Part shown: positions 41,582 through 50,942 of the stretch, piece by piece
Layout: each line of letters opens with the position of its first letter
Numbering within the stretch: the stretch's first letter is position 1
DNA from: HyVt-443 sp964544655
GTDB lineage: Bacteria; Pseudomonadota; Gammaproteobacteria; Chromatiales; Chromatiaceae
DNA length: 64,000 nucleotides
Assembly (NCBI GenBank): GCA_964544655.1
Contig: CAZJCM010000011.1
Span: 12,004-76,003 of the forward strand
Direction: 5' to 3'
Notes under the pieces: generated by a model
Databases searched by the model: none
Seen by the model: only the letters and a program-made list of their open reading frames with translations
Told to the model about the DNA's origin: nothing
Translations under genes and position numbers: made by a program

Positions 41582-43795
41582 TCAGAACATCTCCTGTGGA
41601 TCCACGTCCACCGACCAGCGCACTTTACGCGCCATCTTCAACTGCCGCACCGGCGGCAACCATTCGGTCAGGAAGCGCTGCAACTGCAAGCGGTTTTCAC
41701 TCTGCACCAGCAGGTGGGCCCGATAGCGGCCGGCACGCCGCTCCATCGGGGCCGGCACCGGCCCCCACAACGCCACCCCTGCCGGCAACGATGGTCCGGC
41801 CTGCTCCACAGCCTGCTCGAGGAAGCGTTGCGGTTCACCTTCATCATGCGCCTCCGAGCGCAACAATGCCTGGTAACCGTATGGCGGCAATCCTGCCTCA
41901 CGCCGCTCGCGCAGCGCTATCTCGGCGAAGGCCTGATAGCCCTCACGCAACAGAGTCTGCAGCAGGGGGTGGTCGGGATGGCGGGTCTGCAGAATCACCC
42001 GCCCCGGCTTCTGCGCCCGCCCGGAGCGCCCCGCCACTTGAATAATCAGCTGGGCCATTCGCTCCGCGGCCCGGTAGTCCGCACCGAACAGTCCCTGGTC
42101 TACATCGAGGATGCCAACCAGGGTCACATCGGGAAAATGGTGCCCCTTGGCCAACATCTGCGTACCCAGCAGTAGTGAGTGCTTACCTTCACGGATCTCC
42201 TCCAGCAGCCTTACCAAACTCCCCTTGCGCCTTGTCGAATCCCGGTCGATGCGAACCACGCCAGCAGCGGGAAAGCGCTGCTGCAGGCGCTCCTGCAACC
42301 GTTCCGTACCCTGCCCCAGGGTGCGTAATGCATCACCACCACACTCAGGACAGATGACATCGACCGGCCGTTGCGAGCCACAGTGATGGCACCACAGCAA
42401 ACGGCTCGACAGGTGCAAAGTCATACGTGCGTCACAGCGACGACACTGGGCCATCCAGCCACACGCCTGGCAGGTGAGAACCGGCGCATACCCCCGCCGG
42501 TTGAGAAACAGCAGCACCTGGTTGCCCGCTTCGAGCTCCTGCCCAATCATGCCCGCCAGGGTGGGTGAAACCCCCGCATCCAACCGCATCGACCGAATGT
42601 CCAACAGGTCCAGCCTGGGGGCCTTGGCACCACCGGCACGCTGTCTCAGCAGGAGATGCCGATAGCGCCCCTCCCGGGCGTTGCGCAGACTCTCCAGGGA
42701 CGGGGTGGCAGAGCCGAGTATCACCGGGCAATCGGCACGCTGCGCCCTGGTTACCGCCAGGTCGCGGGCGGAATAGCGCAGACCATCCTGCTGCTTGAAC
42801 GAGAGATCGTGCTCTTCGTCCACGATCACCAGCCCCAGCTCCGGCAGCGGCGTGAAAATGGCGGAACGCGTTCCCAGCACCACCCGCGCCTCGCCTTTGC
42901 GGGCGTGATGCCAGGCCCGCTCCCGTTCAGTCTCGGAGAGCCCCGAGTGCAGCACCACCGTGGCTACCGGCAGACGCTGCTGAAACCGCATCAGCAGTTG
43001 TGGCGTGAGGCCGATTTCAGGGACCAGTATGAGCACTTGGCGCCCAGCGCCCAGCGCATGCTGCACCAACTGCAGATAGACCTCGGTCTTGCCACTGCCA
43101 GTAACGCCATCCAACAGATAGCAGTGGAAGGCATCGAGTTCGCTGGCCACCTGCTCGACCGCCTGCTGCTGCTCCGCATGCAGCCGGTACCGGGGAGGTG
43201 ACGCAGAGAGATCCGTTTGCGGCTGCCAGCGGGCGATCTCACAGGGCTCCAGCCACCCCTTTTGCTGCAGCGCCCGGAGAATCGTGCGGCAGGCGCCAAC
43301 CTGCGCATACAGCAGTTCCTGGGTGATCACCCCCCCGGCCTCACCCAGCACCCTGAGCATCTCCGCCTGTCGTGGCGCCCTGGCCAGAGCAGCCGGATCC
43401 TGTTCCGCACCCGCTTCGGTCAGACGCCAGCCCGGCCATTCCGTCTCCAGCGGAGCTTCACCACGGCGCAGACGAACCGGCAGCGCTGCGGCGACCACCT
43501 CACCGATCGGGTGATGATAGTAAGCGGCAACCCAGCGCAGCAGCGCCAGATCCTGCCGGGAAAACAGCGGCTGTCGATCGAGCACACGGTCGATCCGTTT
43601 CAGGCGCCTCCCCTCACGCCCGTTGTCATGCTGCAGCGCCATGATCAAGCCGCAGCGTGTCCCGTGGCCAAAGGGCACCTGGACCCGGCAGCCAGGTTGT
43701 AACCCGGCCAGGTCGCAATCCACGGGCGGCAGATAATCGAACGGGGTGTACAGCGGCGCAGGGACGGCCACACGGACGATGGTCTCATTCGGCAT
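41582..43795 (-). CDS. priA: Primosomal replication helicase PriA
   Basis: A 737-residue helicase that restarts stalled replication forks. Walker A is LLDGVTGSGKTEVYLQ, Walker B LVIVDEEHDLSFKQQDG, and there are eight Cys in the zinc region (CQACGWMAQCRRCDA ... CHHCGS ... CPECGGD). Helicase motifs GTQMLAKGHHFPDVTLVG and QVAGRSGRAQKPG follow. Length matches E. coli PriA. It lies 67 bases upstream of argS and is the first minus-strand gene left of the DnaA-box gap. Confidence 0.97.
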   Translation of the reverse strand: MPNETIVRVAVPAPLYTPFDYLPPVDCDLAGLQPGCRVQVPFGHGTRCGLIMALQHDNGREGRRLKRIDRVLDRQPLFSRQDLALLRWVAAYYHHPIGEVVAAALPVRLRRGEAPLETEWPGWRLTEAGAEQDPAALARAPRQAEMLRVLGEAGGVITQELLYAQVGACRTILRALQQKGWLEPCEIARWQPQTDLSASPPRYRLHAEQQQAVEQVASELDAFHCYLLDGVTGSGKTEVYLQLVQHALGAGRQVLILVPEIGLTPQLLMRFQQRLPVATVVLHSGLSETERERAWHHARKGEARVVLGTRSAIFTPLPELGLVIVDEEHDLSFKQQDGLRYSARDLAVTRAQRADCPVILGSATPSLESLRNAREGRYRHLLLRQRAGGAKAPRLDLLDIRSMRLDAGVSPTLAGMIGQELEAGNQVLLFLNRRGYAPVLTCQACGWMAQCRRCDARMTLHLSSRLLWCHHCGSQRPVDVICPECGGDALRTLGQGTERLQERLQQRFPAAGVVRIDRDSTRRKGSLVRLLEEIREGKHSLLLGTQMLAKGHHFPDVTLVGILDVDQGLFGADYRAAERMAQLIIQVAGRSGRAQKPGRVILQTRHPDHPLLQTLLREGYQAFAEIALRERREAGLPPYGYQALLRSEAHDEGEPQRFLEQAVEQAGPSLPAGVALWGPVPAPMERRAGRYRAHLLVQSENRLQLQRFLTEWLPPVRQLKMARKVRWSVDVDPQEMF

Positions 43796-44363
43796 GCATG
43801 AACTCTACCGGAGAAGGGAGGAAAAATGCAGTAGGCTGATGCAACAGGGCGTCTGGGAATGCCTGATCAAGCCATGATCATCCCGCTTGGGTCCAGATTC
43901 AGTCGAGGCCTCCCTTACCAGGCCTCACATCAATAGGATTCGCCTGCATGCTGGTCAAAAACATCATCAAACAGCGCTAACCCATTAAAAGATTTGGAAG
44001 AACTAACTTTTCCACAGAAACTGTGGATAACTCTGTGGATGAATAACCTCAAAAGGCCCTTGAATAGCGTAACCACAACGCTGTAATCAAATTGACAAAA
44101 AAATGGTCAATATGCGTGATGTCTTAACAATCAATGAGTTAAGGTATTTTATTATTCTCTAATGAAGAGTGTATGGCGGTTCTGCCGGTTTTCCGGCACA
44201 TCGTTCCGCCTCTGTGCATAACAGACATTCTTGAACGTATGAAACCGCTCGTGTCAAGCCTGAATACGGATGATATTCGCCATTCGACATCATATATTGC
44301 ATGCGACAGCGGAGCGAAAGAGAGACTCGTCAATGTTCTGCCCGATTCTGTATCATCCTGCTC
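43796..44363. other. 568-base gap with DnaA boxes and AT-rich DNA
   Basis: This is the longest gene-free stretch of the window. It contains a small stem (GAGGCCT 43905-43911 with AGGCCTC 43920-43926), the DnaA-box cluster at 44008-44042, and a markedly AT-rich stretch at about 44083-44165. No coding sequence is supported; short open frames here lack ribosome binding sites. Confidence 0.6.
44008..44042. promoter_or_regulatory. Cluster of three DnaA boxes
   Basis: TTTTCCACA (44008-44016, plus), TGTGGATAA (44022-44030, the perfect consensus TTATCCACA on the minus strand) and TGTGGATGA (44034-44042, one mismatch) are packed with gaps of five and three bases. Boxes one and two form an inverted repeat (TCCACAG-AAA-CTGTGGA), two and three a 12-base direct repeat. 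An AT-rich stretch follows within about 45 bases. This could be an origin, a datA/DARS-type titration or activation site, or a DnaA-controlled promoter. Confidence 0.6.
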
Positions 44364-45242
44364 ATGACCGAGTGGAAACAGATAACAGAGCAGATCAGCC
44401 GCGCCAGCGGAGAAAAATTCCTGCCCGTAAGCAGGCAGCAGATAGGCGGGGGCTGCATCAACGCCTGCTACCGGCTGCAGGGCAAGGACCGGGATTTTTT
44501 CGTGAAACTGAATGACGCCTCCCTGTTACGCATGTTCGAAGCGGAGCAGGCCGGATTGGAAGAGTTGGCGCAAAGCGGCAGCATCCGCGTCCCCAAACCC
44601 CTCTGTACCGGCATTGCCGGCGGCAACGCCTACCTGGTCATGGAATACATCTCCCTGCGGGGCAGCGGCGATATCGCCACCGCGGGCCGCCAGCTGGCCG
44701 AGATGCACCGTCATCGCTCCACCCACTTCGGCTGGGAACGGGACAATACCATCGGCGCCACCCTTCAGCCCAACCAGGCAACAGAAGACTGGATCAGTTT
44801 CTGGCGTCGGCAGCGATTGAGCTTTCAGCTGCAACTGGCCGCCAAGGGTGGTCACGGCGGGACACTGCAACGACGGGGCGAGCTGTTACTCACGCTGTTT
44901 CCGGCACTGATCGATCACAATCCCGCCCCATCACTGATCCATGGCGACCTATGGGGCGGGAACATCGGCTATGACGAGCAGGACCAGCCGGTGCTGTACG
45001 ACCCGGCGGTCTACTATGCGGACAGGGAAGCAGATCTAGCCATGACCGAGCTGTTCGGCGGTTTCGGCCGCGCCTTCTACGATGCCTATAATGAGGCATG
45101 GCCGCTGGATGCCGGCTACGGGGTACGCAAGACCCTGTACAACCTCTATCACATCCTCAACCACCTGAACCTGTTCGGGGGCGGCTATGGCGGGCAGGCC
45201 CTGGGCATGATCGACCGTCTGCTTGCAGAGTTAGGACACTGA
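44364..45242 (+). CDS. Fructosamine kinase family protein
   Basis: A 292-residue protein-kinase-like-fold protein of the FN3K group. Features are the nucleotide-binding FLPVSRQQIGGGCINACYRL and FFVKLND lysine, the catalytic LIHGDLWGGNIGYDE, and the metal-binding YDPAVYYADREADLAM. The ATG at 44364 is preferred to an upstream in-frame start because the family begins at about this point. Family members phosphorylate ketoamines on glycated proteins or small molecules, allowing deglycation. It is convergent with the aap transporter genes. Confidence 0.92.
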   Translation: MTEWKQITEQISRASGEKFLPVSRQQIGGGCINACYRLQGKDRDFFVKLNDASLLRMFEAEQAGLEELAQSGSIRVPKPLCTGIAGGNAYLVMEYISLRGSGDIATAGRQLAEMHRHRSTHFGWERDNTIGATLQPNQATEDWISFWRRQRLSFQLQLAAKGGHGGTLQRRGELLLTLFPALIDHNPAPSLIHGDLWGGNIGYDEQDQPVLYDPAVYYADREADLAMTELFGGFGRAFYDAYNEAWPLDAGYGVRKTLYNLYHILNHLNLFGGGYGGQALGMIDRLLAELGH

Positions 45243-45256
45243 GCCGCAGCGCTAAA

Positions 45257-46030
45257 TCACATGATCTGACTGAGGAACAGCTTGGTCCGATCCGACTGGG
45301 GATTGTTGAAGAACTCCTCCGGATCGTTCTCTTCGATGATCTCGCCGCCGTCCATGAAGATCACCCGGTTGGCCACGGTCTTGGCGAAGCCCATTTCATG
45401 GGTCACGCAGATCATGGTCATCCCACTCTCGGCCAGTTCGATCATGGTATCCAGCACCTCCTTGATCATCTCCGGGTCGAGGGCCGATGTCGGCTCGTCG
45501 AACAGCATGATGCTTGGACTCATGCAGAGGCTGCGGGCAATCGCCACGCGTTGCTGCTGGCCACCTGACAACTGGCCGGGATATTTTTTCGCCTGCTCCG
45601 GAATCTTCACCTTCTCCAGATAGTGCATGGCGATCTCCTCCGCCTCCCGGCGCGGCATCTTACGCACCCAGATCGGCGCCAGGCAGCAGTTCTCCAGCAC
45701 CGTGAGGTGGGGAAACAGGTTGAAGTGCTGAAATACCATACCCACTTCCCGGCGGATCTGGTCGATGTGCTTGACGTCATCGGTCAGTTCCACTCTGTCT
45801 ACCACGATATCGCCCCGCTGATGCTCCTCCAGCCGGTTGATGCAGCGGATCAGGGTCGACTTGCCGGATCCGGAAGGGCCGCAGATGACGATCCGCTCAC
45901 CCTTGTTCACGGTCAGATTGATATCCTTCAGCACATGAAACTCGCCATACCATTTATGCATGCCACGAATCTCGATCATGACGTCATCGGAAACAGCCAT
46001 CCCGGCTCTGTTGGTATTGGTTTCAGACAT
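45257..46030 (-). CDS. aapP: General L-amino acid ABC transporter ATPase AapP
   Basis: A 257-residue ABC ATPase. Walker A is ICGPSGSGKSTLIRCI, the Q-loop GMVFQHFNLFPHLTV, the signature LSGGQQQRVAIARSL, Walker B IMLFDEPTSALDPE, and the switch His is in CVTHEMGF. The start is set at MSETNTNRAG (46030); a longer frame through the permease gene is not real. It energises uptake of polar amino acids with AapM and AapQ and is last in the aapJQMP order. Confidence 0.94.
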   Translation of the reverse strand: MSETNTNRAGMAVSDDVMIEIRGMHKWYGEFHVLKDINLTVNKGERIVICGPSGSGKSTLIRCINRLEEHQRGDIVVDRVELTDDVKHIDQIRREVGMVFQHFNLFPHLTVLENCCLAPIWVRKMPRREAEEIAMHYLEKVKIPEQAKKYPGQLSGGQQQRVAIARSLCMSPSIMLFDEPTSALDPEMIKEVLDTMIELAESGMTMICVTHEMGFAKTVANRVIFMDGGEIIEENDPEEFFNNPQSDRTKLFLSQIM

Positions 46031-46086
46031 TCTTCTAGCTCTCCAGAACGCTTGGTTCAGTAGCGCAGGGCAGATCCGCCGCGCCG

Positions 46087-47196
46087 TCAATTGGTACGGG
46101 CATGCCCGGTATGCAGTTTTCGCTCCAGTGCCTGACTGTAACGGGACATGCTGAAGCAGAACATCCAGTAGATGAGCGCTGCGAATACGTAACCCTCGGT
46201 GGCAAAACCGAGCCACTTGGTATCGGCAAAACCGGCCTGGATCATCGCCAGGAAGTCGAACAGGCCGATGATCAGCACCAGGGTCGTATCCTTGAACAGG
46301 GCGATGAAGGTGTTGACGATGCCCGGGATCACCAGCTTCAACGCCTGGGGCAGCACGATCAGCCCCATGCTCTTCCAGTAGCTCAGGCCCAGCGCCTCCG
46401 CCGCCTCGAACTGCCCCTTGGGAATCGCCTGCAGGCCGCTGCGCACCACCTCGGCCATATAGGCGGACTGGAACAGGACGATACCGATCATGGCCCGCAG
46501 CAACTTGTCGAAATGGGTTCCCTCCGGCAGGAACAGGGGCAACATCACCGAGGCCATGAACAGCACCGTGATCAGGGGCACGCCGCGCCACAGTTCGATG
46601 AACACCACGCTCACCGATTTCACGATCGGCATCTTCGAGCGCCGTCCAAGGGCCAGCACGATACCGATCGGCAATGAGGCGACGATACCCACACCGGACA
46701 GGATCAGGGTCAGCATCAAGCCGCCCCACTTGCTGGTCTCCACCGGCATCAAACCAAACACGCCGCCGGAAAACAGGTAGTAGGCGACCACCGGATAGAC
46801 AAACAGTACCGCCGCGGCCAGCCATGCCTTATAGCGGAACCGTTTCAGGAACAGTGGCACCATCATCGCCACCAGGAGGATGCCGGCCAGATCGATGCGC
46901 CAATACTCAGCTTCCGGATAGAAGCCATACATGAACTGGCTGAAGCGGACACTGATGAACACCCAGCAGGCGCCGTCCGGGTTGGCATCACAACTCGCCC
47001 GGTCGTTGCCCAGCCAGTTGGCATCGAGAAATGCCCAGCTGATCAGCGGCGGGATGGTGAGATAGATGATATAGATCGCCAGCAGCGTCCAGAAACTGTT
47101 CAACCAGGAAGAGAACAGGTTCTGCCGCAACCAGCCGATCAGGCCCACCTGGGTGGACGGCGGAGGAAGATCCGGGGCAGGGGTATGCACTGACAT
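46087..47196 (-). CDS. aapM: General L-amino acid ABC transporter permease AapM
   Basis: A 369-residue inner-membrane permease with about eight membrane segments. The ATPase-contact (EAA) motif is EAAEALGLSYWKSMGLIVLPQALKLVIPG, and the HisM-type permease core occupies the last 200 residues (SGVGIVASLPIGIVLALGRR onward). The long N-terminal part with a periplasmic loop (LDANWLGNDRASCDANPDGACW) is typical of AapM. It starts two bases after aapQ, implying coupled translation. Confidence 0.94.
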   Translation of the reverse strand: MSVHTPAPDLPPPSTQVGLIGWLRQNLFSSWLNSFWTLLAIYIIYLTIPPLISWAFLDANWLGNDRASCDANPDGACWVFISVRFSQFMYGFYPEAEYWRIDLAGILLVAMMVPLFLKRFRYKAWLAAAVLFVYPVVAYYLFSGGVFGLMPVETSKWGGLMLTLILSGVGIVASLPIGIVLALGRRSKMPIVKSVSVVFIELWRGVPLITVLFMASVMLPLFLPEGTHFDKLLRAMIGIVLFQSAYMAEVVRSGLQAIPKGQFEAAEALGLSYWKSMGLIVLPQALKLVIPGIVNTFIALFKDTTLVLIIGLFDFLAMIQAGFADTKWLGFATEGYVFAALIYWMFCFSMSRYSQALERKLHTGHARTN

Positions 47197-47198
47197 GG

Positions 47199-48389
47199 CT
47201 ATCGCTCCACCAACTGCTTACGCTTGTTGTACCAATTCATGAACATGGAGATGCTCAGGCTGATGAACAGATAGACCGCCATGGTCATGGCGATCACCTC
47301 CACCGCCTGCCCGGTCTGATTCAGCGTGGTGCCGGCGAATACCGCCACCAGATCCGGGTAGCCCACCGCCGTGGCCAGGGATGAGTTCTTGGTCAGGTTC
47401 AGATACTGACTGGTCAGCTGCGGGATGATCACCCGCATCGCCTGGGGAATCACCACCAACCGCAGGGTCACTCCAGGCCGCAGTCCCAGGGCATAGGCCG
47501 CCTCGGTCTGCCCATGACTGACCGCCAGAATACCGGAGCGCACCGCCTCTGCGATGAAGGTGCCGGTATAGACGCTGAGGGCCATCAACAGGGCAGCCAG
47601 CTCAGGAATCATCACCATGCCGCCCTTGAAGTTGAATCCCTTCAGGGCCGGGATGTCCCACGACAACGGTGCGCCGGCCAGCAGGAACACCAGCAGCGGC
47701 AGGCCGATGAGAATGGCCAGGGAGGCATAGACCGTGTGATAGATCTTGCCTGTCTCCTCCTGCTGCCTGTGCATCCAGCGAACCATGAATACGACAATCA
47801 GAATCGCCGCGGCGAAGGCCGTCATCACCCAGCCAAAACCCGGTTCGAACACCGGCGCCGGCAGATAGAGCCCCCGATTGTTCAGAAACAGGGCATCCGA
47901 GATATTGATGCTCTGCCGCGGCCGCGGCAACGGCTGCAATACTGCGAAATACCAGAACAGGATCTGCAGCAGCAGCGGGATGTTACGAAAGGTCTCGATA
48001 TAGACCGCCGCCAGCTTGGCGATGAGCCAGTTATGGGAGAGGCGTGCCACCCCCATGATGAATCCGATGATGGTCGCGAAGATGATGCCCAGACCGGAGA
48101 CCAGCAGGGTATTCAGCAGACCGACGATGAAGGTATCCCAGTAGCTGCTGACTTCGCTGAACGGGATCAGGGACATGACGATGCCAAAGCCGGCCTCCTG
48201 GGAGAGGAAGCCAAAGCCGGTGCTGATGCCCCGCTGCTCCAGATTATGGAGCGTATTGTTGAAGAGATAATAGCCGAATGAGGCAACGCCCAGGATAAGC
48301 AGTGCCTGAAACAGCACAGACCTGAATACCGGTCGTCGCCAGAGCGCCGCCTTTGAAGGTGCGGAATCCGCCTGCTGGTTAGCCGCCAT
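47199..48389 (-). CDS. aapQ: General L-amino acid ABC transporter permease AapQ
   Basis: A 396-residue permease, partner of AapM. Membrane helices span from about 22 on, with the split permease domain GLGIIFATIIGFIMGVARLS and the EAA motif TEAAYALGLRPGVTLRLVVIPQAMRVIIP. The 246-base gap before it, between aapJ and aapQ, is filled with stem-loops that may lower expression of the membrane genes relative to the binding protein. Confidence 0.94.
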   Translation of the reverse strand: MAANQQADSAPSKAALWRRPVFRSVLFQALLILGVASFGYYLFNNTLHNLEQRGISTGFGFLSQEAGFGIVMSLIPFSEVSSYWDTFIVGLLNTLLVSGLGIIFATIIGFIMGVARLSHNWLIAKLAAVYIETFRNIPLLLQILFWYFAVLQPLPRPRQSINISDALFLNNRGLYLPAPVFEPGFGWVMTAFAAAILIVVFMVRWMHRQQEETGKIYHTVYASLAILIGLPLLVFLLAGAPLSWDIPALKGFNFKGGMVMIPELAALLMALSVYTGTFIAEAVRSGILAVSHGQTEAAYALGLRPGVTLRLVVIPQAMRVIIPQLTSQYLNLTKNSSLATAVGYPDLVAVFAGTTLNQTGQAVEVIAMTMAVYLFISLSISMFMNWYNKRKQLVER

Positions 48390-48468
48390 AGCCTTAGAAA
48401 TCTATCCGTTGCAGTGCCCTGTCACCAGGATGAATCTATTCCTGGCATGGCACCCAAAAACATGAAGG

Positions 48469-48500
48469 TGACCTGCGACCCGGCAGGTGTCCACAGGTCA
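48469..48500. repeat. Stem-loop in the aapJ-aapQ gap
   Basis: TGACCTG (48469-48475) is the complement of CAGGTCA (48494-48500). A further small stem, CCAGGA/TCCTGG, is at 48425-48445. There is no T-run. Confidence 0.45.
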
Positions 48501-48587
48501 GGTACTGATCCGGCATGCCGGTCGAAACCGGCCTGCCCAGCGGACCAAAGCCCAACCCGAACGCCACCTGCCGGGGCAGAATGATGA

Positions 48588-48624
48588 TGACCAGGGTCCG
48601 CGGAGTCCCCACGCACCCTGGTCA
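48588..48624. promoter_or_regulatory. Strong stem-loop just after aapJ
   Basis: TGACCAGGGT (48588-48597) and ACCCTGGTCA (48615-48624) form a perfect 10-base stem with a 17-base loop, 12 bases past the aapJ stop. Without a T-run it looks like an mRNA-stabilising or attenuating hairpin, as known between binding protein and permease genes of ABC operons. Confidence 0.6.
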
Positions 48625-48635
48625 CGATCTATCCC

Positions 48636-49655
48636 TTAGCGGATCGGCGGGGCGTACTGGATGCCGCCTTTGCTCCACAGGGCGTTGAGGCCACGGGCGA
48701 TCTTCAGGTCGCTGCCCATGCCCACGTTGCGCTCGAAGGCCTCAGAGTAGTTGCCCACCTGCTTGATGATCCGGGCTGCCCAGTTGTCCGGCAGACCCAG
48801 GCCCTTGCCCTTGATGCCTTCCAGGCCCAGCAGACGACGAATCCCGGGGTCCTTGCTGCTGGCGGCCAGCTGATCCACGTTCTTGGAGGTGACACCCAGC
48901 TCTTCGGCATTGATCATGGCGAACAGGGACCAGCGAACGATGTTGAACCAGTCGTCATCACCCTGGCGCACTACCGGACCCAAAGGCTCCTTGGAGATCA
49001 CTTCCGGGAGTACCATGGCGGCATTGGGGTTCTTCAGCTGGATACGCAGGGCATAAAGCTGAGACTGGTCAGAGGTGAGCGCGTCGCAACGACCCGCTTC
49101 GAAGGCCTTCACCGTCTCATCCGACTTGTCGAAAGTGATCGGGGTGTAGGACATCTTGTTGGCGCGGAAATAGTCGGCCAGGTTCAGCTCGGTGGTGGTG
49201 CCGGCCTGAATGCAGAAAGAGGCGCCGTCCAGTTCCAGGGCACTCTTCACGCCCAGGCTCTTCTGCACCAGGAAGCCCTGGCCGTCGTAGTAGTTGACGC
49301 CGGCGAAGTTGAGGCCCAGGGAGGTATCACGGGTCAGGGTCCAGGTGGTGTTACGGGAGAGCATGTCGATCTCGCCGGACTGCAGGGCAGTGAAACGTTC
49401 CTTGGCGGTCAGCGGGCTGAACTTCACCTTGCCGGCGTCACCGAACACGGCTGCGGCAACGGCACGGCAGACGTCCACGTCCAGCCCCTTCCAGTTGCCC
49501 TTGTCGTCAGCGCTTGAAAAGCCAGGCAGGCCGGTGCTGACACCACACTGAACAAAACCTTTTTTCTTCACGGCATCCAGGGTACTGCCGGCCTGGACGG
49601 TTCCCACTGCGGCGCAGAGTGCGACGACGGAAGCGATGGCATGCATCTTCTTCAT
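48636..49655 (-). CDS. aapJ: General L-amino acid ABC transporter substrate-binding protein AapJ
   Basis: A 339-residue periplasmic binding protein with signal peptide MKKMHAIASVVALCAAVGTVQA. The amino-acid-binding fold begins VKKKGFVQCGVSTGLPGFSSADDKGNWKGLDVD and continues with FTALQSGEIDMLSRNTTWT and the hinge region KSDETVKAFEAGRCDALTSDQSQL. AapJ binds a broad range of polar amino acids. It is first in the transporter unit; the promoter should lie in the 295-base gap upstream, where AAGGCG-AAAC-CGCCTT (49708-49723) and a wider GGGTGCAA/TTGCACCC repeat (49873-49923) are seen. Confidence 0.95.
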   Translation of the reverse strand: MKKMHAIASVVALCAAVGTVQAGSTLDAVKKKGFVQCGVSTGLPGFSSADDKGNWKGLDVDVCRAVAAAVFGDAGKVKFSPLTAKERFTALQSGEIDMLSRNTTWTLTRDTSLGLNFAGVNYYDGQGFLVQKSLGVKSALELDGASFCIQAGTTTELNLADYFRANKMSYTPITFDKSDETVKAFEAGRCDALTSDQSQLYALRIQLKNPNAAMVLPEVISKEPLGPVVRQGDDDWFNIVRWSLFAMINAEELGVTSKNVDQLAASSKDPGIRRLLGLEGIKGKGLGLPDNWAARIIKQVGNYSEAFERNVGMGSDLKIARGLNALWSKGGIQYAPPIR

Positions 49656-49950
49656 GTGACTGATCCTCTCTCTGATAATTGTTGATTATGTTCTGACTTC
49701 ATTCATTAAGGCGAAACCGCCTTCCAGGCCGTACCACACCCCAGAGCAGACTACTGACCAGGGTATTGATAACGAACCCTAATTTGTCCAGTCATCGAAA
49801 TGACCGACTTCGCCAACGCCAGGTTAAGCAACCTGGTCGCAAACGCTATAGACTCTAGACCGGCATGCCAGCGGGTGCAACAAAAAAGCTACATTTTCAG
49901 CACACACCATGGCATTTGCACCCAGCCGGTGCGCGGTGGCGAAAAATCGC

Positions 49951-50793
49951 CTATTTTCCGCCCCCTGATGCACCATTAGATTCCTTTTTTTCCACCGCCA
50001 CACCAGGTGCCACCCGGGCTATCCAGGCACGTACCCGCAACACCAGGGTATCTTCGAGGCCGCGAAAAAAATGGTCCGCACCCGCAACCTCGACCTGGCG
50101 GTAGCCGCTGTTCCCTGCACGCCGCGCCGCCTGCGCCCGCGCCCGGACACTGCGTCGCACCGCGCCTATATCCTGGCTGCCATAGATATCGAGCATGGGG
50201 ATCTTCACCTTCTCCAACGCCGCCAGAGCCTCCTGTCCACCTGATCCACGCCCGACCGGCAGGCCCACCGCAACGAAGGCGCGGATCTCCTCCGGTGCCC
50301 CGGCCGCCAGCCAGGCCAGCCCCATGCGGGAGCCCAGGCTGTGGCCAAGCAGCACGATATTGCCAAAGCCACGCTGCCTGAAAAACTCAACCGCCGCGTC
50401 GATACGCGGCCCGGCCTCAGGTATCAGTGCCCGGTAGGCTCTATCCGGCGCATCGCTGGCGGCCACCGGCATCTGCAGGGAGAGGGTCTCCCAGCCGGCC
50501 TCCGGCAGCCGGGTACGCAGCGGCTTGATCACATCGTTCCAGTCTGGGTTGGCCCCCCGACCATGGAGCAGAATCACCGCCCCTCGCAGCCGGTCCGTTT
50601 CCGCCTCGGCATGGATGGCGAAAAACGACACCTCCCCGGCCTGCAGGCGTATCGGCTCACCGACCAGGATCGCATCCTCTATCTCCGCGGCGATACGCTG
50701 CTCGCGCATGAGATCCGCCGCCAATGCCAATGTCAGAACCAGGCTCAAGCCCAGGAAGAGAAATGACCTGAAACATAACCCATTGAATTTCAT
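49951..50793 (-). CDS. DUF3530 family exported alpha/beta hydrolase
   Basis: A 280-residue protein with signal peptide (SFLFLGLSLVLTLALAAD). The hydrolase core shows VILLHGRGANPDW (oxyanion region), the nucleophile elbow LLGHSLGSRMGLAWL, MLDIYGSQDIGAV (acid) and VAGADHFFRG (His). This catalytic order fits DUF3530 proteins, whose substrate is not known. The C-terminus ends in a Lys/Glu/Gly tail. It probably acts in the periplasm. Confidence 0.87.
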   Translation of the reverse strand: MKFNGLCFRSFLFLGLSLVLTLALAADLMREQRIAAEIEDAILVGEPIRLQAGEVSFFAIHAEAETDRLRGAVILLHGRGANPDWNDVIKPLRTRLPEAGWETLSLQMPVAASDAPDRAYRALIPEAGPRIDAAVEFFRQRGFGNIVLLGHSLGSRMGLAWLAAGAPEEIRAFVAVGLPVGRGSGGQEALAALEKVKIPMLDIYGSQDIGAVRRSVRARAQAARRAGNSGYRQVEVAGADHFFRGLEDTLVLRVRAWIARVAPGVAVEKKESNGASGGGK

Positions 50794-50942
50794 AACATGA
50801 ACAATCTCATGGAATTAAAGCGTAATCAAAACCTTACGCCATCGGACAGATGCAATAAAGACATATATCAGTTAAAGTAGAATGTTCTTATTTCTTATAT
50901 CGATTCGCCTGACCGGCCCGCCTTTATGCAAGGAGAAACATC

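Noticed and set aside
46031..46825. Long N-terminal extension of aapP
   Set aside because: It overlaps the aapM gene in another frame; the ABC ATPase starts normally at 46030.
49873..49923. Terminator for the DUF3530 gene
   Set aside because: The 8-base stem has a loop of about 35 bases and the T-run lies inside the loop, not after the stem.
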